Positions 7,987 to 14,789 are shown, counted from the stretch's first letter. The stretch is DNA of 17,096 nucleotides from an uncultured Mycoplasmatota bacterium (GCA_946494435.1 CAMMBO010000016.1:1-17096), one strand, 5' to 3'. Notes: generated from the sequence alone by a model not told the origin. Numbers and translations: made by a program.

Positions 7987-9536
7987 ATTAATATTGCACC
8001 TGTAGCATTGTCTTTACCTGGAGTAGGTTGTGTTCTAAAATTATATGGTATGCTAAGTTCTTTTGGAATTGCTTGCTCTACATTAACTGCTTCATCAATT
8101 ATTTTTTCAAGTATTTCTTCTTTTTTATATGTGTTAGCGATTAATTTAATTCTATCATCTGATAAACAGTCAGTAACTCCATCTGTAAATAGTAATAATT
8201 TATCATATGAGTCATTATCAATAATTTTAGTTCTAGGTGAGACGTTAGAGATACCTAAACCCTGTGTAACTATATTATTACGTGGATGAAATCTTAAATC
8301 ATCTTTGGTTAGTATTCCTGCTTCATATTGTTCATAAACTGTTGAATCATCATCAGTAATTTGTTTTAAATTTGTATCTTTCATTAGATAACATCTTGAA
8401 TCACCTATATTTAAGACTAAAGTTTTATTATTAGTTACAATAGCACAAGTTAAAGTAGTTCCCATTTCGTTTAATCTTTTTCTACTTTCTTTATGCAAAG
8501 AAACATTAATGTCTTGTATTAATTCTTGTAAGTTTGTATTTAAATAATTAAGGTTATTGAATTCGAATGCAGTTCTATTATTAAACCATTCTTTTAATCT
8601 TTCTATTGTATAAGAAGAAGCATATTCTCCATTGCTATATCCTCCCATACCATCTGCAACTGCTAGGAGTTTAATAGATTCAGATTCTGGATGGGATATT
8701 GCTATAATACTATCTTCATTCTTACTTCTTACTCTACCTTTATCAGTTAAAGTGTACATTACTGGTTCTAAGGCTTTAGGCTTAATATCAAGATTTTTAG
8801 CAACTTGTTTGTTAGTATCTTCATTGAATGCTTCTTTTAATGCTTCTATTATACTTTTTCTTTTAGGTACTTTAGAAATAAGTTTTGGCTCATAAAGTAA
8901 ATTAAGTAATTCTTCTTCAGTAGATACTGTACCAGGTTTTATACGTCTATTAATAAGTTCGTCTTTTTTTGTAATACTATATGTGGCATCATCTGTTTGC
9001 ATAACACCTTTAATTTTATCTACAAATACTTTTTCTTTAATTTCTCCAGTTTCTTTAAAAGTGTAGTAAGTATATATATCTTCAGTATCTTGGTTAAATT
9101 TAAAAAGACAATTATCTGTTAAATAATATAAATTTTTTTTAGTTTTAATCATGAGTTGCATATCATTATAATTTCTATAAGACGTATAGTGATAATAGTA
9201 TTCCCAACTTGTATTAAATTTATTAGTAAAACGATAATCTCTTGTTCCTAAAGCCATAAAAGGTAGATTATTATTTGTAATGGTCGTATCTTTGTAAGCA
9301 GGGTCCATTTCTCCAAACCAGAATCTGCAATTTAATTTTTCTTCAAGGTGTGGTTTAGTACTTTCTTGTTCTAAGTCTTCTATAATAGATTTACATAAAA
9401 ATGGTATAGCTTTTATATCAAAGTTTGCTCTTCTTTCTGCATATTTAGTAATATACATATCAATTAGTTCTGTTAAGTTACTTTCATTCAACTCATACAT
9501 ATTAATTTCTTTTAATATTTCTTCTATTGTTCTCAT
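7977..9536 (-). CDS. PP2C-type Ser/Thr protein phosphatase with unknown N-terminal half
   Basis: 519 residues. The C-terminal half (about 262-519) is a PP2C/PrpC-type metal-dependent phosphatase with all main motifs: RSKNED (270-275), DGMGG (295-299), GTTLT (359-363), GDSR (378-381), TDG (451-453) and KDN (508-510). Such enzymes remove phosphate from Ser/Thr residues set by Hanks-type kinases. No kinase gene is in the window, whereas PrpC/Stp usually sits beside a PASTA kinase. Residues 1-260 are not a domain I know. They carry a Tyr- and Trp-rich middle part (about 70-190) looking like mostly beta structure, then a charged linker. No membrane segment is seen. GGGGGAG (9550-9544) gives a strong ribosome site before ATG 9536. 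The N-terminal half may be a targeting or sensor domain. Confidence 0.88.
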   Translation of the reverse strand: MRTIEEILKEINMYELNESNLTELIDMYITKYAERRANFDIKAIPFLCKSIIEDLEQESTKPHLEEKLNCRFWFGEMDPAYKDTTITNNNLPFMALGTRDYRFTNKFNTSWEYYYHYTSYRNYNDMQLMIKTKKNLYYLTDNCLFKFNQDTEDIYTYYTFKETGEIKEKVFVDKIKGVMQTDDATYSITKKDELINRRIKPGTVSTEEELLNLLYEPKLISKVPKRKSIIEALKEAFNEDTNKQVAKNLDIKPKALEPVMYTLTDKGRVRSKNEDSIIAISHPESESIKLLAVADGMGGYSNGEYASSYTIERLKEWFNNRTAFEFNNLNYLNTNLQELIQDINVSLHKESRKRLNEMGTTLTCAIVTNNKTLVLNIGDSRCYLMKDTNLKQITDDDSTVYEQYEAGILTKDDLRFHPRNNIVTQGLGISNVSPRTKIIDNDSYDKLLLFTDGVTDCLSDDRIKLIANTYKKEEILEKIIDEAVNVEQAIPKELSIPYNFRTQPTPGKDNATGAILIKR

Positions 9537-9565
9537 AAAACTTCTCCCCCTCTTAAGTTGGCTAT

Positions 9566-9594
9566 ATTATATCATGAAAGTTGCAAAAAAGCAA
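9566..9594 (-). promoter_or_regulatory. Promoter of PP2C phosphatase gene
   Basis: Minus strand: TTGCTT (9594-9589), 17-nt spacer, TATAAT (9571-9566) with an extended TG at 9574-9573. The leader is about 24 bases and includes the GGGGGAG ribosome site. It diverges from the 9607-9635 promoter with only about 12 bases between the two -35 boxes. Confidence 0.75.
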
Positions 9595-9606
9595 GAAAAA
9601 GTTAGT

Positions 9607-9635
9607 TTTAATGGTTGTGAATAGTGTGTTATAAT
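9607..9635 (+). promoter_or_regulatory. Promoter of phosphatase-CYTH-XRE operon
   Basis: Extended -10 TGTTATAAT (9627-9635) with a weak -35 TTTAAT (9607-9612) at 17 nt. It is the only good promoter before the gene string 9666-12431. Confidence 0.6.
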
Positions 9636-9665
9636 AGTAAGAGAGAAAGAAAGTAGTGATGTTTA

Positions 9666-10280
9666 ATGACGACTATTTATTTAATGAGACACTCTATAGC
9701 ATTAAAAAATATAAATAATGATTATAATAATGATAGCTTACAGTTACAGAATGAGAAAATGCCTTTATCTATTGAAGGAGAAGAGTTAGCATCTAATATA
9801 AGTAAAGAGGAGGAACTTCAAAATATAGATGTTGTTATTTCTAGTAATTATGTAAGAGCGATGGCAACTGCTAAATACATATCAAAAGCTAATAATGTGA
9901 ATTTAATAGTTAATTCAGCTTTTGGAGAAAGAAAGTTTGGTGTTAATTCTTGGGATGAGTTACCTAGTGGTTTTGAGTTAAGACAAAATGATGATGAGAA
10001 TTATAAAATAGGGGATGGAGAGAGTCAAAAGGAAGTAAGAGAAAGAGTATATAAGGCTTTAATGAAAGTAATAGATGAATATAAAGATAAGAGAATTGTT
10101 ATTGTTTCGCACGGTAGTGCAATTCTTTGGTTATTAAAGCAGTGGTGTGATGTTAATTTGAAAAATAAATGTATAACATTTAATGATAAACTAATAATTT
10201 ACGATAATATTTTTAACTGTACTACTTTTAAATTAGAGTTTGATGATAACAAGTTAGTTAATATTGATAAAGTGTTTTAG
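9666..10280 (+). CDS. Histidine phosphatase (phosphoglycerate mutase-like)
   Basis: 204 residues of the histidine phosphatase superfamily (branch 1). The catalytic motif is LMRHSIA, with His9 the phosphorylated residue; Ser replaces Gly in the usual RHG. The other phosphate-pocket residues are Arg64 (SSNYVRAMATA), Glu88 (FGERKFG) and His149 (VSHGSAI). The fold dephosphorylates sugars, nucleotides or cofactors, and the substrate cannot be inferred from sequence. No signal peptide is seen, so it is cytosolic. The ribosome site is weak (AGTAGTGA), unlike its neighbours. It is the first gene of an operon in which it is followed by a CYTH-like protein 13 bases later. That pairing suggests both act on a small phosphorylated or triphosphate compound, which is inference. 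Confidence 0.85.
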   Translation: MTTIYLMRHSIALKNINNDYNNDSLQLQNEKMPLSIEGEELASNISKEEELQNIDVVISSNYVRAMATAKYISKANNVNLIVNSAFGERKFGVNSWDELPSGFELRQNDDENYKIGDGESQKEVRERVYKALMKVIDEYKDKRIVIVSHGSAILWLLKQWCDVNLKNKCITFNDKLIIYDNIFNCTTFKLEFDDNKLVNIDKVF

Positions 10281-10293
10281 AGAAGGTGTGTAT

Positions 10294-10860
10294 GTGATAG
10301 TAGAAGTTGGTATTAAATTAAATAAAGATTTAAAATATTATGATAATATGTTGAAACAATATGGATTTAAAAATGATTTTACTGTTGATACATACGATAT
10401 ATACTATACTAATAAAAGTTTTGATGGTATGAGTGAGAATGAAATTAAAAATTCTTGTATTAGACTAAGAAGTTGTAATGATAGTGAATTTGAAGTTCAA
10501 AACAAACTTTTAGATGATATTGATGTTAAAGAGGTATCTTTTTATGACTTAGATAATTTTGAAGATAGTTTATTAAAATATGGATATAAAAGAATTTTTG
10601 ATACTAAAAAGAAAGATTATCATTATGTGAAAGATGGTATGAGTAGTAAGATACAATTACAAGAAATTAAAGATATCGGCTTGCTGGTTTATTATGATAA
10701 TCCGTTATATTATGATTTACCTTTGGAAGAACAAAGAAAAAAATTACTTGACGATTTAAATTTATATGGATTTAATATAAAGTATGATGAGTTAGGGTTA
10801 GACAGGCTCAGAACTTTGTATTATAAAAAAGAAATGTTTAGTAAAAATCAAAATGGTTAG
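10294..10860 (+). CDS. CYTH-like (triphosphate tunnel) domain protein, altered active site
   Basis: 188 residues. The plan is that of CYTH proteins (adenylate cyclase class IV, thiamine triphosphatase, inorganic triphosphatase): an acidic-basic first strand (VEVGIKL), a helix with YGF, a YDIYYTN strand like the usual YFDT, a CIRLRSC strand, then IQLQEIKDIGLLVYYD near residues 140-155. Key positions differ from the classic enzyme. The first motif ExExK reads E-V-G-I-K, losing the second Glu, and the usual FxExE late in the fold reads LLVYYD. It may bind a triphosphate compound without the usual chemistry. GTG 10294, seven bases after AAGG, is preferred; upstream in-frame starts would overlap the phosphatase gene. 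CYTH is my best reading, not certain; a conserved uncharacterised family is the alternative. Confidence 0.6.
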   Translation: MIVEVGIKLNKDLKYYDNMLKQYGFKNDFTVDTYDIYYTNKSFDGMSENEIKNSCIRLRSCNDSEFEVQNKLLDDIDVKEVSFYDLDNFEDSLLKYGYKRIFDTKKKDYHYVKDGMSSKIQLQEIKDIGLLVYYDNPLYYDLPLEEQRKKLLDDLNLYGFNIKYDELGLDRLRTLYYKKEMFSKNQNG

Positions 10861-10871
10861 AGGTTTTGTTT

Positions 10872-11743
10872 ATGAATAAAGAAAAATATATTGAAATTGC
10901 TAGGGATAAAATTAATAATCCAAATTCTATGAATATTGTTATTAAACAGATAGAAAGATATTATAATGCACTTGAAAACTATACTCCTCTTGCTTCCTCT
11001 TATAAAGTAGGCGATAAAGTATATCTATCTAAAGGTACTTTATTACATGGTACTTATAAGAATATAGAAGGTCTTAATGAAATCGTTAATAATGGACTAG
11101 TTTCTAGTATGTTTGTTGATGGTAGATTATCTAAATATATTGGTTCTGTTTGTGTTTGGAATTTAAAGAAAGATTATTATTTAAAAGATTATATTAATTT
11201 TTATAGTGGTGGTACTATTGAATATAAAGATTTAGATGGTGTTGTAATTAAAACTGCAGTTATTCCATATGATGAAATGGATAAAATTATTGATACTATA
11301 GATACTAGTATTTGTTTTAGATGGTTTATGGAGCAGACTAAAGAAGCAAGATTTATGCCTAGTTTAGTTCAAGATAAAGTACAGATAGGTATAATTTTTA
11401 ATGGCAATAATCTTTATATAAAAGAATTATTAAATGGGGATGTTTTAAATCTTAATTTGATTAATGATAATGATGTAAAAGAATTTATAAATCCTGATTA
11501 TTATGAAAAGTTTATAAAACAAAAAAAAATAAAGATGATTTCTTTACTGATAGAGAGAGTGCTATTATCTTTGGTATACCTAGTTGTTTTATAGAGGGAA
11601 TACTTGTTGGAAGGAAATATGAAAAAGATGAAGTTGTTTTAAGGAAGATAAAAGAATTATTGCCTAATGCTTATATATGTAATTTAGATGGTGTCGTTAT
11701 TAGAAGTTGGGAGGATGCTAATGGATCAAGAGAAAATTGGTAA
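10872..11743 (+). CDS. Unknown protein split by a -1 frameshift in a run of nine A
   Basis: The first frame from ATG 10872 (AGAGG eight bases before) runs to a TAG at 11592-11594, giving 240 residues. Its last 20 or so, after the A run at 11521-11529, look non-native. Shifting back one base at 11528 opens 71 more sense codons to TAA 11741, with well-behaved sequence (GIPSCFIEGILVGRKYEKDE, then ICNLDGVVI). The extended product is about 290 residues and overlaps the next gene's start by 23 bases, as operon genes here do. In zero frame the site reads CAA AAA AAA, a classic A AAA AAA slippery heptamer. Function is unknown. LLHGT followed by IVNNGLVSS, and a late FIEGILVG strand, are faintly reminiscent of ADP-ribosyltransferase-like folds; I give this low weight. 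Programmed slippage, a tract-length error or a real inactivating indel are all possible. Confidence 0.6.
11521..11529 (+). other. A9 slippery tract at the frame change
   Basis: Nine A form the point where the zero frame of the 10872 gene gives way to the -1 frame. The zero-frame codons CAA AAA AAA match the X XXY YYZ rule. A weak 5-bp hairpin, AAAGA/TCTTT (11531-11545), follows; no strong pseudoknot or upstream Shine-Dalgarno-like stimulator is evident. Confidence 0.5.
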
Positions 11744-12431
11744 ATTTATAAAGAAACTTAGGAAAGATAATAACTTAACTCAGGATGAACTTGCTAAAAA
11801 GTTAGGTGTTACTTATCAAGCGGTTAGTAAATGGGAGAATGGTAAGAGTATTCCTGATATTGCTATCCTTAAAACTATTAGTGAGTTATTTAATGTTAAT
11901 ATAGATGAATTGTTAGAGGGAAGTGTTAAGGATAAGAAGAGATTAAATAAGAAAATATTTATTCCAATAACAGTTTTAGTTATTTGTGTGGTTGGTATTT
12001 TCGTGTTTTTTGTCGTTCATAAGGAAACTTATGAGTTTAAAGTATTAGAAACTGATTCTAATGATTTTGATGTCAGTGGTGTTTTAGCTTTTTCTCCTGA
12101 TAAATCATCTATTTATATATCTAGTATTGATTATAATAATAGTGATGATGATACTGAATATAAAAGCTTAAGTTGTAATCTTTATGATGTTAATGGTGAT
12201 GCTAAGACAAAGATTAGTAGTTGTGAAAGTGAAAATAGTGATGTAGATACTCTTTCTGGTTTACTTAATAGTATTGATTTTACAGTGGATGATTATGCTA
12301 GTAGTTGTAAAATATTTAAAAATAACCAGTTAGTATTAGAGATAAATGCTACTAGTCTTGATGATAAGACTATTACTTATGAAGTTCCTTTAAGTTTTGA
12401 TGATGATTGTTTTGACTCAACTAATAGTTGA
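11721..12431 (+). CDS. XRE-family HTH regulator with membrane anchor
   Basis: 236 residues. An N-terminal Cro/C1-type HTH (residues 5-62) has the typical LRKDNNLTQDELAKKLGV and VSKWENGKSIPD elements. A basic linker follows, then one membrane helix (about 79-99) and an Asp/Ser-rich extracytoplasmic domain of about 135 residues that I do not recognise. That domain carries Cys at about positions 152, 168, 196 and 219, possibly disulfide-bonded. The topology (DNA-binding inside, sensor outside) suggests direct membrane sensing, as in other one-piece XRE regulators. GGGAGG (11709-11714) lies six bases before ATG 11721; the ATG at 11715 is too close. It is the last gene of the phosphatase-CYTH-unknown operon and is translationally overlapped by the shifted frame upstream. 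The adjacent arylsulfotransferase gene is a possible target. Confidence 0.85.
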   Translation: MDQEKIGKFIKKLRKDNNLTQDELAKKLGVTYQAVSKWENGKSIPDIAILKTISELFNVNIDELLEGSVKDKKRLNKKIFIPITVLVICVVGIFVFFVVHKETYEFKVLETDSNDFDVSGVLAFSPDKSSIYISSIDYNNSDDDTEYKSLSCNLYDVNGDAKTKISSCESENSDVDTLSGLLNSIDFTVDDYASSCKIFKNNQLVLEINATSLDDKTITYEVPLSFDDDCFDSTNS

Positions 12432-12438
12432 GTTTTTT
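12415..12438 (+). terminator. Terminator of phosphatase-CYTH-XRE operon
   Basis: ACTCAACT (12415-12422) pairs with AGTTGAGT (12426-12433) around AAT, followed by six T. The stem overlaps the last codons and the TGA stop of the XRE gene. Confidence 0.88.
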
Positions 12439-12458
12439 CAACTAATGTTTTATTTACT

Positions 12459-12464
12459 TATAAT
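12459..12464 (+). promoter_or_regulatory. Likely -10 of arylsulfotransferase promoter
   Basis: A perfect TATAAT; at 17 nt upstream only the poor -35 TTTCAA (12436-12441) is found, overlapping the T run of the preceding terminator. A weak -35 may imply help from an activator. Confidence 0.45.
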
Positions 12465-12504
12465 AGTTTTATAAAGTAAAATTATGGTGAATGGAGGAGA
12501 TACT

Positions 12505-14454
12505 ATGAATAAAAAGAAAATTGTTATAATAGTTGTAGTTATTATTTTAATACTTATTGTTGGTTGCTTACTTGTTTTTAATAATTTAAGTACTAATAGC
12601 AAAGAAGTGAAAGTTGTTAGTAGTTTAATAGAGGAGGAAAGTAAGTTAGAGGAGGATTTTCCTACAGAGTTGAAAGATATTGATAATGCTGATGTAATTG
12701 TTAATCCTTATGATATTTCACCTTTAACAGCATTAATTATCTTTAAAACTGAGACGTCCGTTAGTCCCAAAGTTACTATAGAAGGTGATGATGAACTTAG
12801 TACTTATGAATATACTTTTGATGAAGGTACGGAACATTATTTACCTATTTATGGTCTTTATCCTGATAGAGATAATACTGTAGTTGTAGAATATGGTGAT
12901 GTAAGTAAAGAATTTACAATTACTACTGAAGCTTTACCAGATGACTTTATTTTACCTACTTCTGTTGATGCAAATAAAGATGAATTAAGTAATGATTTAT
13001 ATTTCTTTACACCATCTAGTGGTGGTTATACATGTGCATATGATGTAAACGGTGATGTAAGATGGTATTTAACTATTAATTCTATTTGGGAGGTTAATAG
13101 ACTTGATAATGGTCATTTGATGTTAAGTACAGAAAGATTAGTTAATAGTCCTTATTATATGACAGGTTTATATGAGATGGATATGTTAGGTAAGATATAT
13201 AAAGAGTATAGTTTACTTGGTGGTTATCATCACGATTATTATGAGATGCCTAATGGTAATTTATTAGTCGCTAGTGATGATTTTACTAGTGGTGATGGTA
13301 CTGTTGAAGACTATATTGTAGAACTTGATAGAGAAACTGGTGAAGTTATTAAAACTTTTGATTTAAAAGATGTTTTAAATATGGAAGATGGTAAGAGTGA
13401 AAACTGGATAGAGTATGATTGGTTTCATAATAATTCTGTTTGGTATGATGAAGAGACTAATTCTATAACTTTATCTGGTAGACATCAAGATGCTGTTATT
13501 AATATAGATTATGATAGTGGAGATTTAAACTGGATAATAGGAGATCCTACTAATTGGAGCGAAGAATATCAGGAGTATTTCTTTACACCAGTGGGAGATG
13601 ATTTTGAGTGGCAATGGAGTCAACATGCTGCGATGATTACTCCTGAGGGTTATGTATTTATCTTTGATAATGGTAATAATAAATCTAAAAATGAAGATGA
13701 ATATGTTCCTGCAGAAGACAGTTATTCTCGTGGGGTTATGTATAAGATAGATACAGATAAAATGACTATTGAACAGGTATTTGAATATGGCAAAGAACGT
13801 GGTAGTGAGTTTTATTCTCCATATATATCTGATGTTGATTATTTAGATAGTGACCATTATATAATTCATTCTGGTGGTATTGTTTATGTAGATGGAAAGA
13901 ACTCTAATCAACCTGCGGGAATTAGTGGTGCAGATCGTTTAGAAAGTGATACTGTAGAATATAAAGATGGGGAAGTTATCTTTGAAATAGTTTTACCTAC
14001 TAATAATTATAGGGTTGAAAAGATGAGTTTATATCCTGAAAATGAAAGTTTTAAGTTAAGTAAAGCAGAAAGAGTTGGTAGTTTAGGTGAGACTGAAGTT
14101 ACTAGTAGTGAGTTAGGGTTTATTTTAAATAGTAAAGATTTTAAGGATATAGAAGAAGAACATAATATTAGTATTACTAAAGAAGTTGATAGATTAGTAT
14201 TTACTGGTAAATTTAAAAGAGGTACTGATGTTAGTGTTATTCTTTATAAAAATGGTACTAAAAATAATTATAATGTTTCTATAAGTAAGAGACCTTATAC
14301 TGCTTTATGTGTTGATATATTTACAGAAGAAGAAACTAAGGAAGGTATTAGTGTTACTAAATATATTAATGAAGATGGACTTAGTGGAAAATATTCTATT
14401 TATGTGGAAGTAGATGGTACTATTTATAATACTAATAGATATGTAGAGTTTTAA
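12505..14454 (+). CDS. Membrane-anchored arylsulfotransferase (AssT family)
   Basis: 649 residues. A basic start (MNKKK), one hydrophobic segment (about 6-26) and a large extracytoplasmic part with the N-terminal beta domain and a six-bladed-propeller-like arylsulfotransferase domain. The segment contains IVGC, a possible lipobox, but hydrophobic LLVF follows the Cys, so a plain anchor is equally likely. AssT enzymes move sulfate from a phenolic sulfate to another phenol by a ping-pong reaction through a sulfo-histidine. Candidate residues are His242/243 (GGYHHDYYEMPNGN), His308 (WFHNNS), Arg326 (SGRHQD) and His374 (WSQHAA), the likely sulfated one. The His308-Arg326 spacing equals that of E. 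coli AssT as I recall it. GGAGG (12493-12497) favours ATG 12505 over 12484. The substrate (gut phenol sulfates?) is inference. Confidence 0.85.
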   Translation: MNKKKIVIIVVVIILILIVGCLLVFNNLSTNSKEVKVVSSLIEEESKLEEDFPTELKDIDNADVIVNPYDISPLTALIIFKTETSVSPKVTIEGDDELSTYEYTFDEGTEHYLPIYGLYPDRDNTVVVEYGDVSKEFTITTEALPDDFILPTSVDANKDELSNDLYFFTPSSGGYTCAYDVNGDVRWYLTINSIWEVNRLDNGHLMLSTERLVNSPYYMTGLYEMDMLGKIYKEYSLLGGYHHDYYEMPNGNLLVASDDFTSGDGTVEDYIVELDRETGEVIKTFDLKDVLNMEDGKSENWIEYDWFHNNSVWYDEETNSITLSGRHQDAVINIDYDSGDLNWIIGDPTNWSEEYQEYFFTPVGDDFEWQWSQHAAMITPEGYVFIFDNGNNKSKNEDEYVPAEDSYSRGVMYKIDTDKMTIEQVFEYGKERGSEFYSPYISDVDYLDSDHYIIHSGGIVYVDGKNSNQPAGISGADRLESDTVEYKDGEVIFEIVLPTNNYRVEKMSLYPENESFKLSKAERVGSLGETEVTSSELGFILNSKDFKDIEEEHNISITKEVDRLVFTGKFKRGTDVSVILYKNGTKNNYNVSISKRPYTALCVDIFTEEETKEGISVTKYINEDGLSGKYSIYVEVDGTIYNTNRYVEF

Positions 14455-14464
14455 AAAAATGAGT

Positions 14465-14493
14465 TTGCATAAATGTAATAATTATGATATGAT
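14465..14493 (+). promoter_or_regulatory. Promoter of candidate antitoxin RNA
   Basis: TTGCAT (14465-14470), a 17-nt spacer and TATGAT (14488-14493) with extended TG at 14485-14486. Expected start near 14500. A weaker alternative -10, TACACT (14516-14521), would start the RNA near 14527 instead. Confidence 0.65.
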
Positions 14494-14499
14494 GTATAT

Positions 14500-14613
14500 G
14501 TAAGAAAAAATTTCATACACTATAAAAGGAACACTTAATATTCACGTGTTGAGTGAAACCTACAAAATTGTTGGTACCACCTAATTCAACAGTTGTGAGT
14601 TAGGTGGCTTTTT
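14500..14613 (+). ncRNA. Candidate antisense antitoxin RNA, ~114 nt
   Basis: A short transcript bounded by a good promoter and a strong terminator, with no reading frame of note. It runs towards a small hydrophobic-peptide gene on the other strand and overlaps that mRNA's 3' end at the shared stem. It also contains TTGGTACCACCTAA (14571-14584), which is nearly repeated in the same orientation at 14725-14738, inside the peptide mRNA's leader. The RNA can therefore pair with that leader. This matches the layout of the Fst/par type I antitoxin RNA II. A T-box-like reading of the same bases is less likely, since no specifier stem precedes it and no gene follows on the same strand. Existence and role are inferred. 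Confidence 0.5.
14577..14613. terminator. Shared terminator stem of the convergent RNAs and assT
   Basis: CCACCTAA (14577-14584) pairs perfectly with TTAGGTGG (14600-14607), with more pairing possible inside. CTTTTT follows on the plus strand. On the minus strand it directly follows the small peptide's stop codon, although only a weak T tract is present there. No other terminator lies between it and the arylsulfotransferase gene, so it may end that transcript too. Confidence 0.75.
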
Positions 14614-14697
14614 CTATATTAATGCTAGTAGCAGTAATAGGTTTTGAAAAAGGATTATAACTACTAAAGCAACGATTAATGAATCTTTCTTGTTCAT
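14614..14697 (-). CDS. 27-residue hydrophobic peptide, candidate type I toxin
   Basis: 27 residues: a short polar head (MNKKDS, 1-6), then an almost unbroken membrane segment (7-27) interrupted only by Gln18-Asn19 and ending in a Leu run. Size and shape match Fst/Ldr/holin-like type I toxins, which insert in the membrane; no close sequence match is claimed. Expression signals are strong: AGGAGG (14712-14707) nine bases before ATG, and a promoter TTGCTA-17-TACTAT (14789-14761), giving a leader of about 57 bases. The stop codon abuts the T run of the convergent RNA's terminator. The leader contains one arm of a direct repeat complementary to that RNA, which could block translation. A harmless small membrane protein is the alternative. 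Confidence 0.6.
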   Translation of the reverse strand: MNKKDSLIVALVVIILFQNLLLLLALI

Positions 14698-14760
14698 TAT
14701 ATCAAGCCTCCTTCCATAAAGAATTTGGCTCCACCCAACTATTAAATGTTCCTTATAAAT

Positions 14761-14789
14761 ATAGTATCAGATTAATTTCTGTATAGCAA
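14761..14789 (-). promoter_or_regulatory. Promoter of the hydrophobic peptide gene
   Basis: Minus strand TTGCTA (14789-14784), 17-nt spacer, TACTAT (14766-14761) with extended TG (14769-14768). Predicted start is near 14754, exactly at the inverted repeat shared with the convergent RNA. Confidence 0.7.

Larger units (their letters stand above)
14571..14738 (+). repeat. Direct repeat pair giving antisense complementarity
   Basis: TTGGTACCACCTAA (14571-14584) and TTGGCTCCACCCAA (14725-14738) agree at 11 of 14 positions. Because the two transcripts run in opposite directions, the copy in the plus-strand RNA can pair with the copy transcribed into the minus-strand leader. This is the role of the DRa/DRb repeats in par loci. 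Confidence 0.65.
14526..14754. repeat. Inverted repeat at the 5' ends of both convergent RNAs
   Basis: AAGGAACACTTAATA on the plus strand (14526-14540) recurs as AAGGAACATTTAATA on the minus strand (14754-14740), 14 of 15 bases. Each copy lies at or near the predicted start of one of the two convergent transcripts, so both RNAs would carry the same 5' element. Confidence 0.7.

Noticed and set aside
7963..8289. Plus-strand ORF antisense to the phosphatase gene, and similar ORFs at 8632-8895, 1574-1765, 6067-6318, 6817-7032 and 16031-16447
   Set aside because: They lie wholly or largely opposite clear genes, with composition set by the other strand's codons, and have no family signature. All treated as shadows.
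10264..10293. Upstream start for the CYTH-like protein at 10264
   Set aside because: It would overlap the phosphatase gene and lacks a ribosome site, while AAGG seven bases before GTG 10294 fits well.
12429..12431. Mycoplasma-type code (TGA as Trp)
   Set aside because: TGA ends the XRE gene exactly at a terminator stem, and conserved Trp positions in the phosphatase, exonuclease and AssT genes are TGG.
14571..14613. T-box riboswitch (TGGTACCACC followed by a terminator)
   Set aside because: No specifier stem or other T-box elements fit in the short upstream RNA, and no same-strand amino-acid or tRNA-synthetase gene follows. The direct repeat at 14725 explains the motif better.
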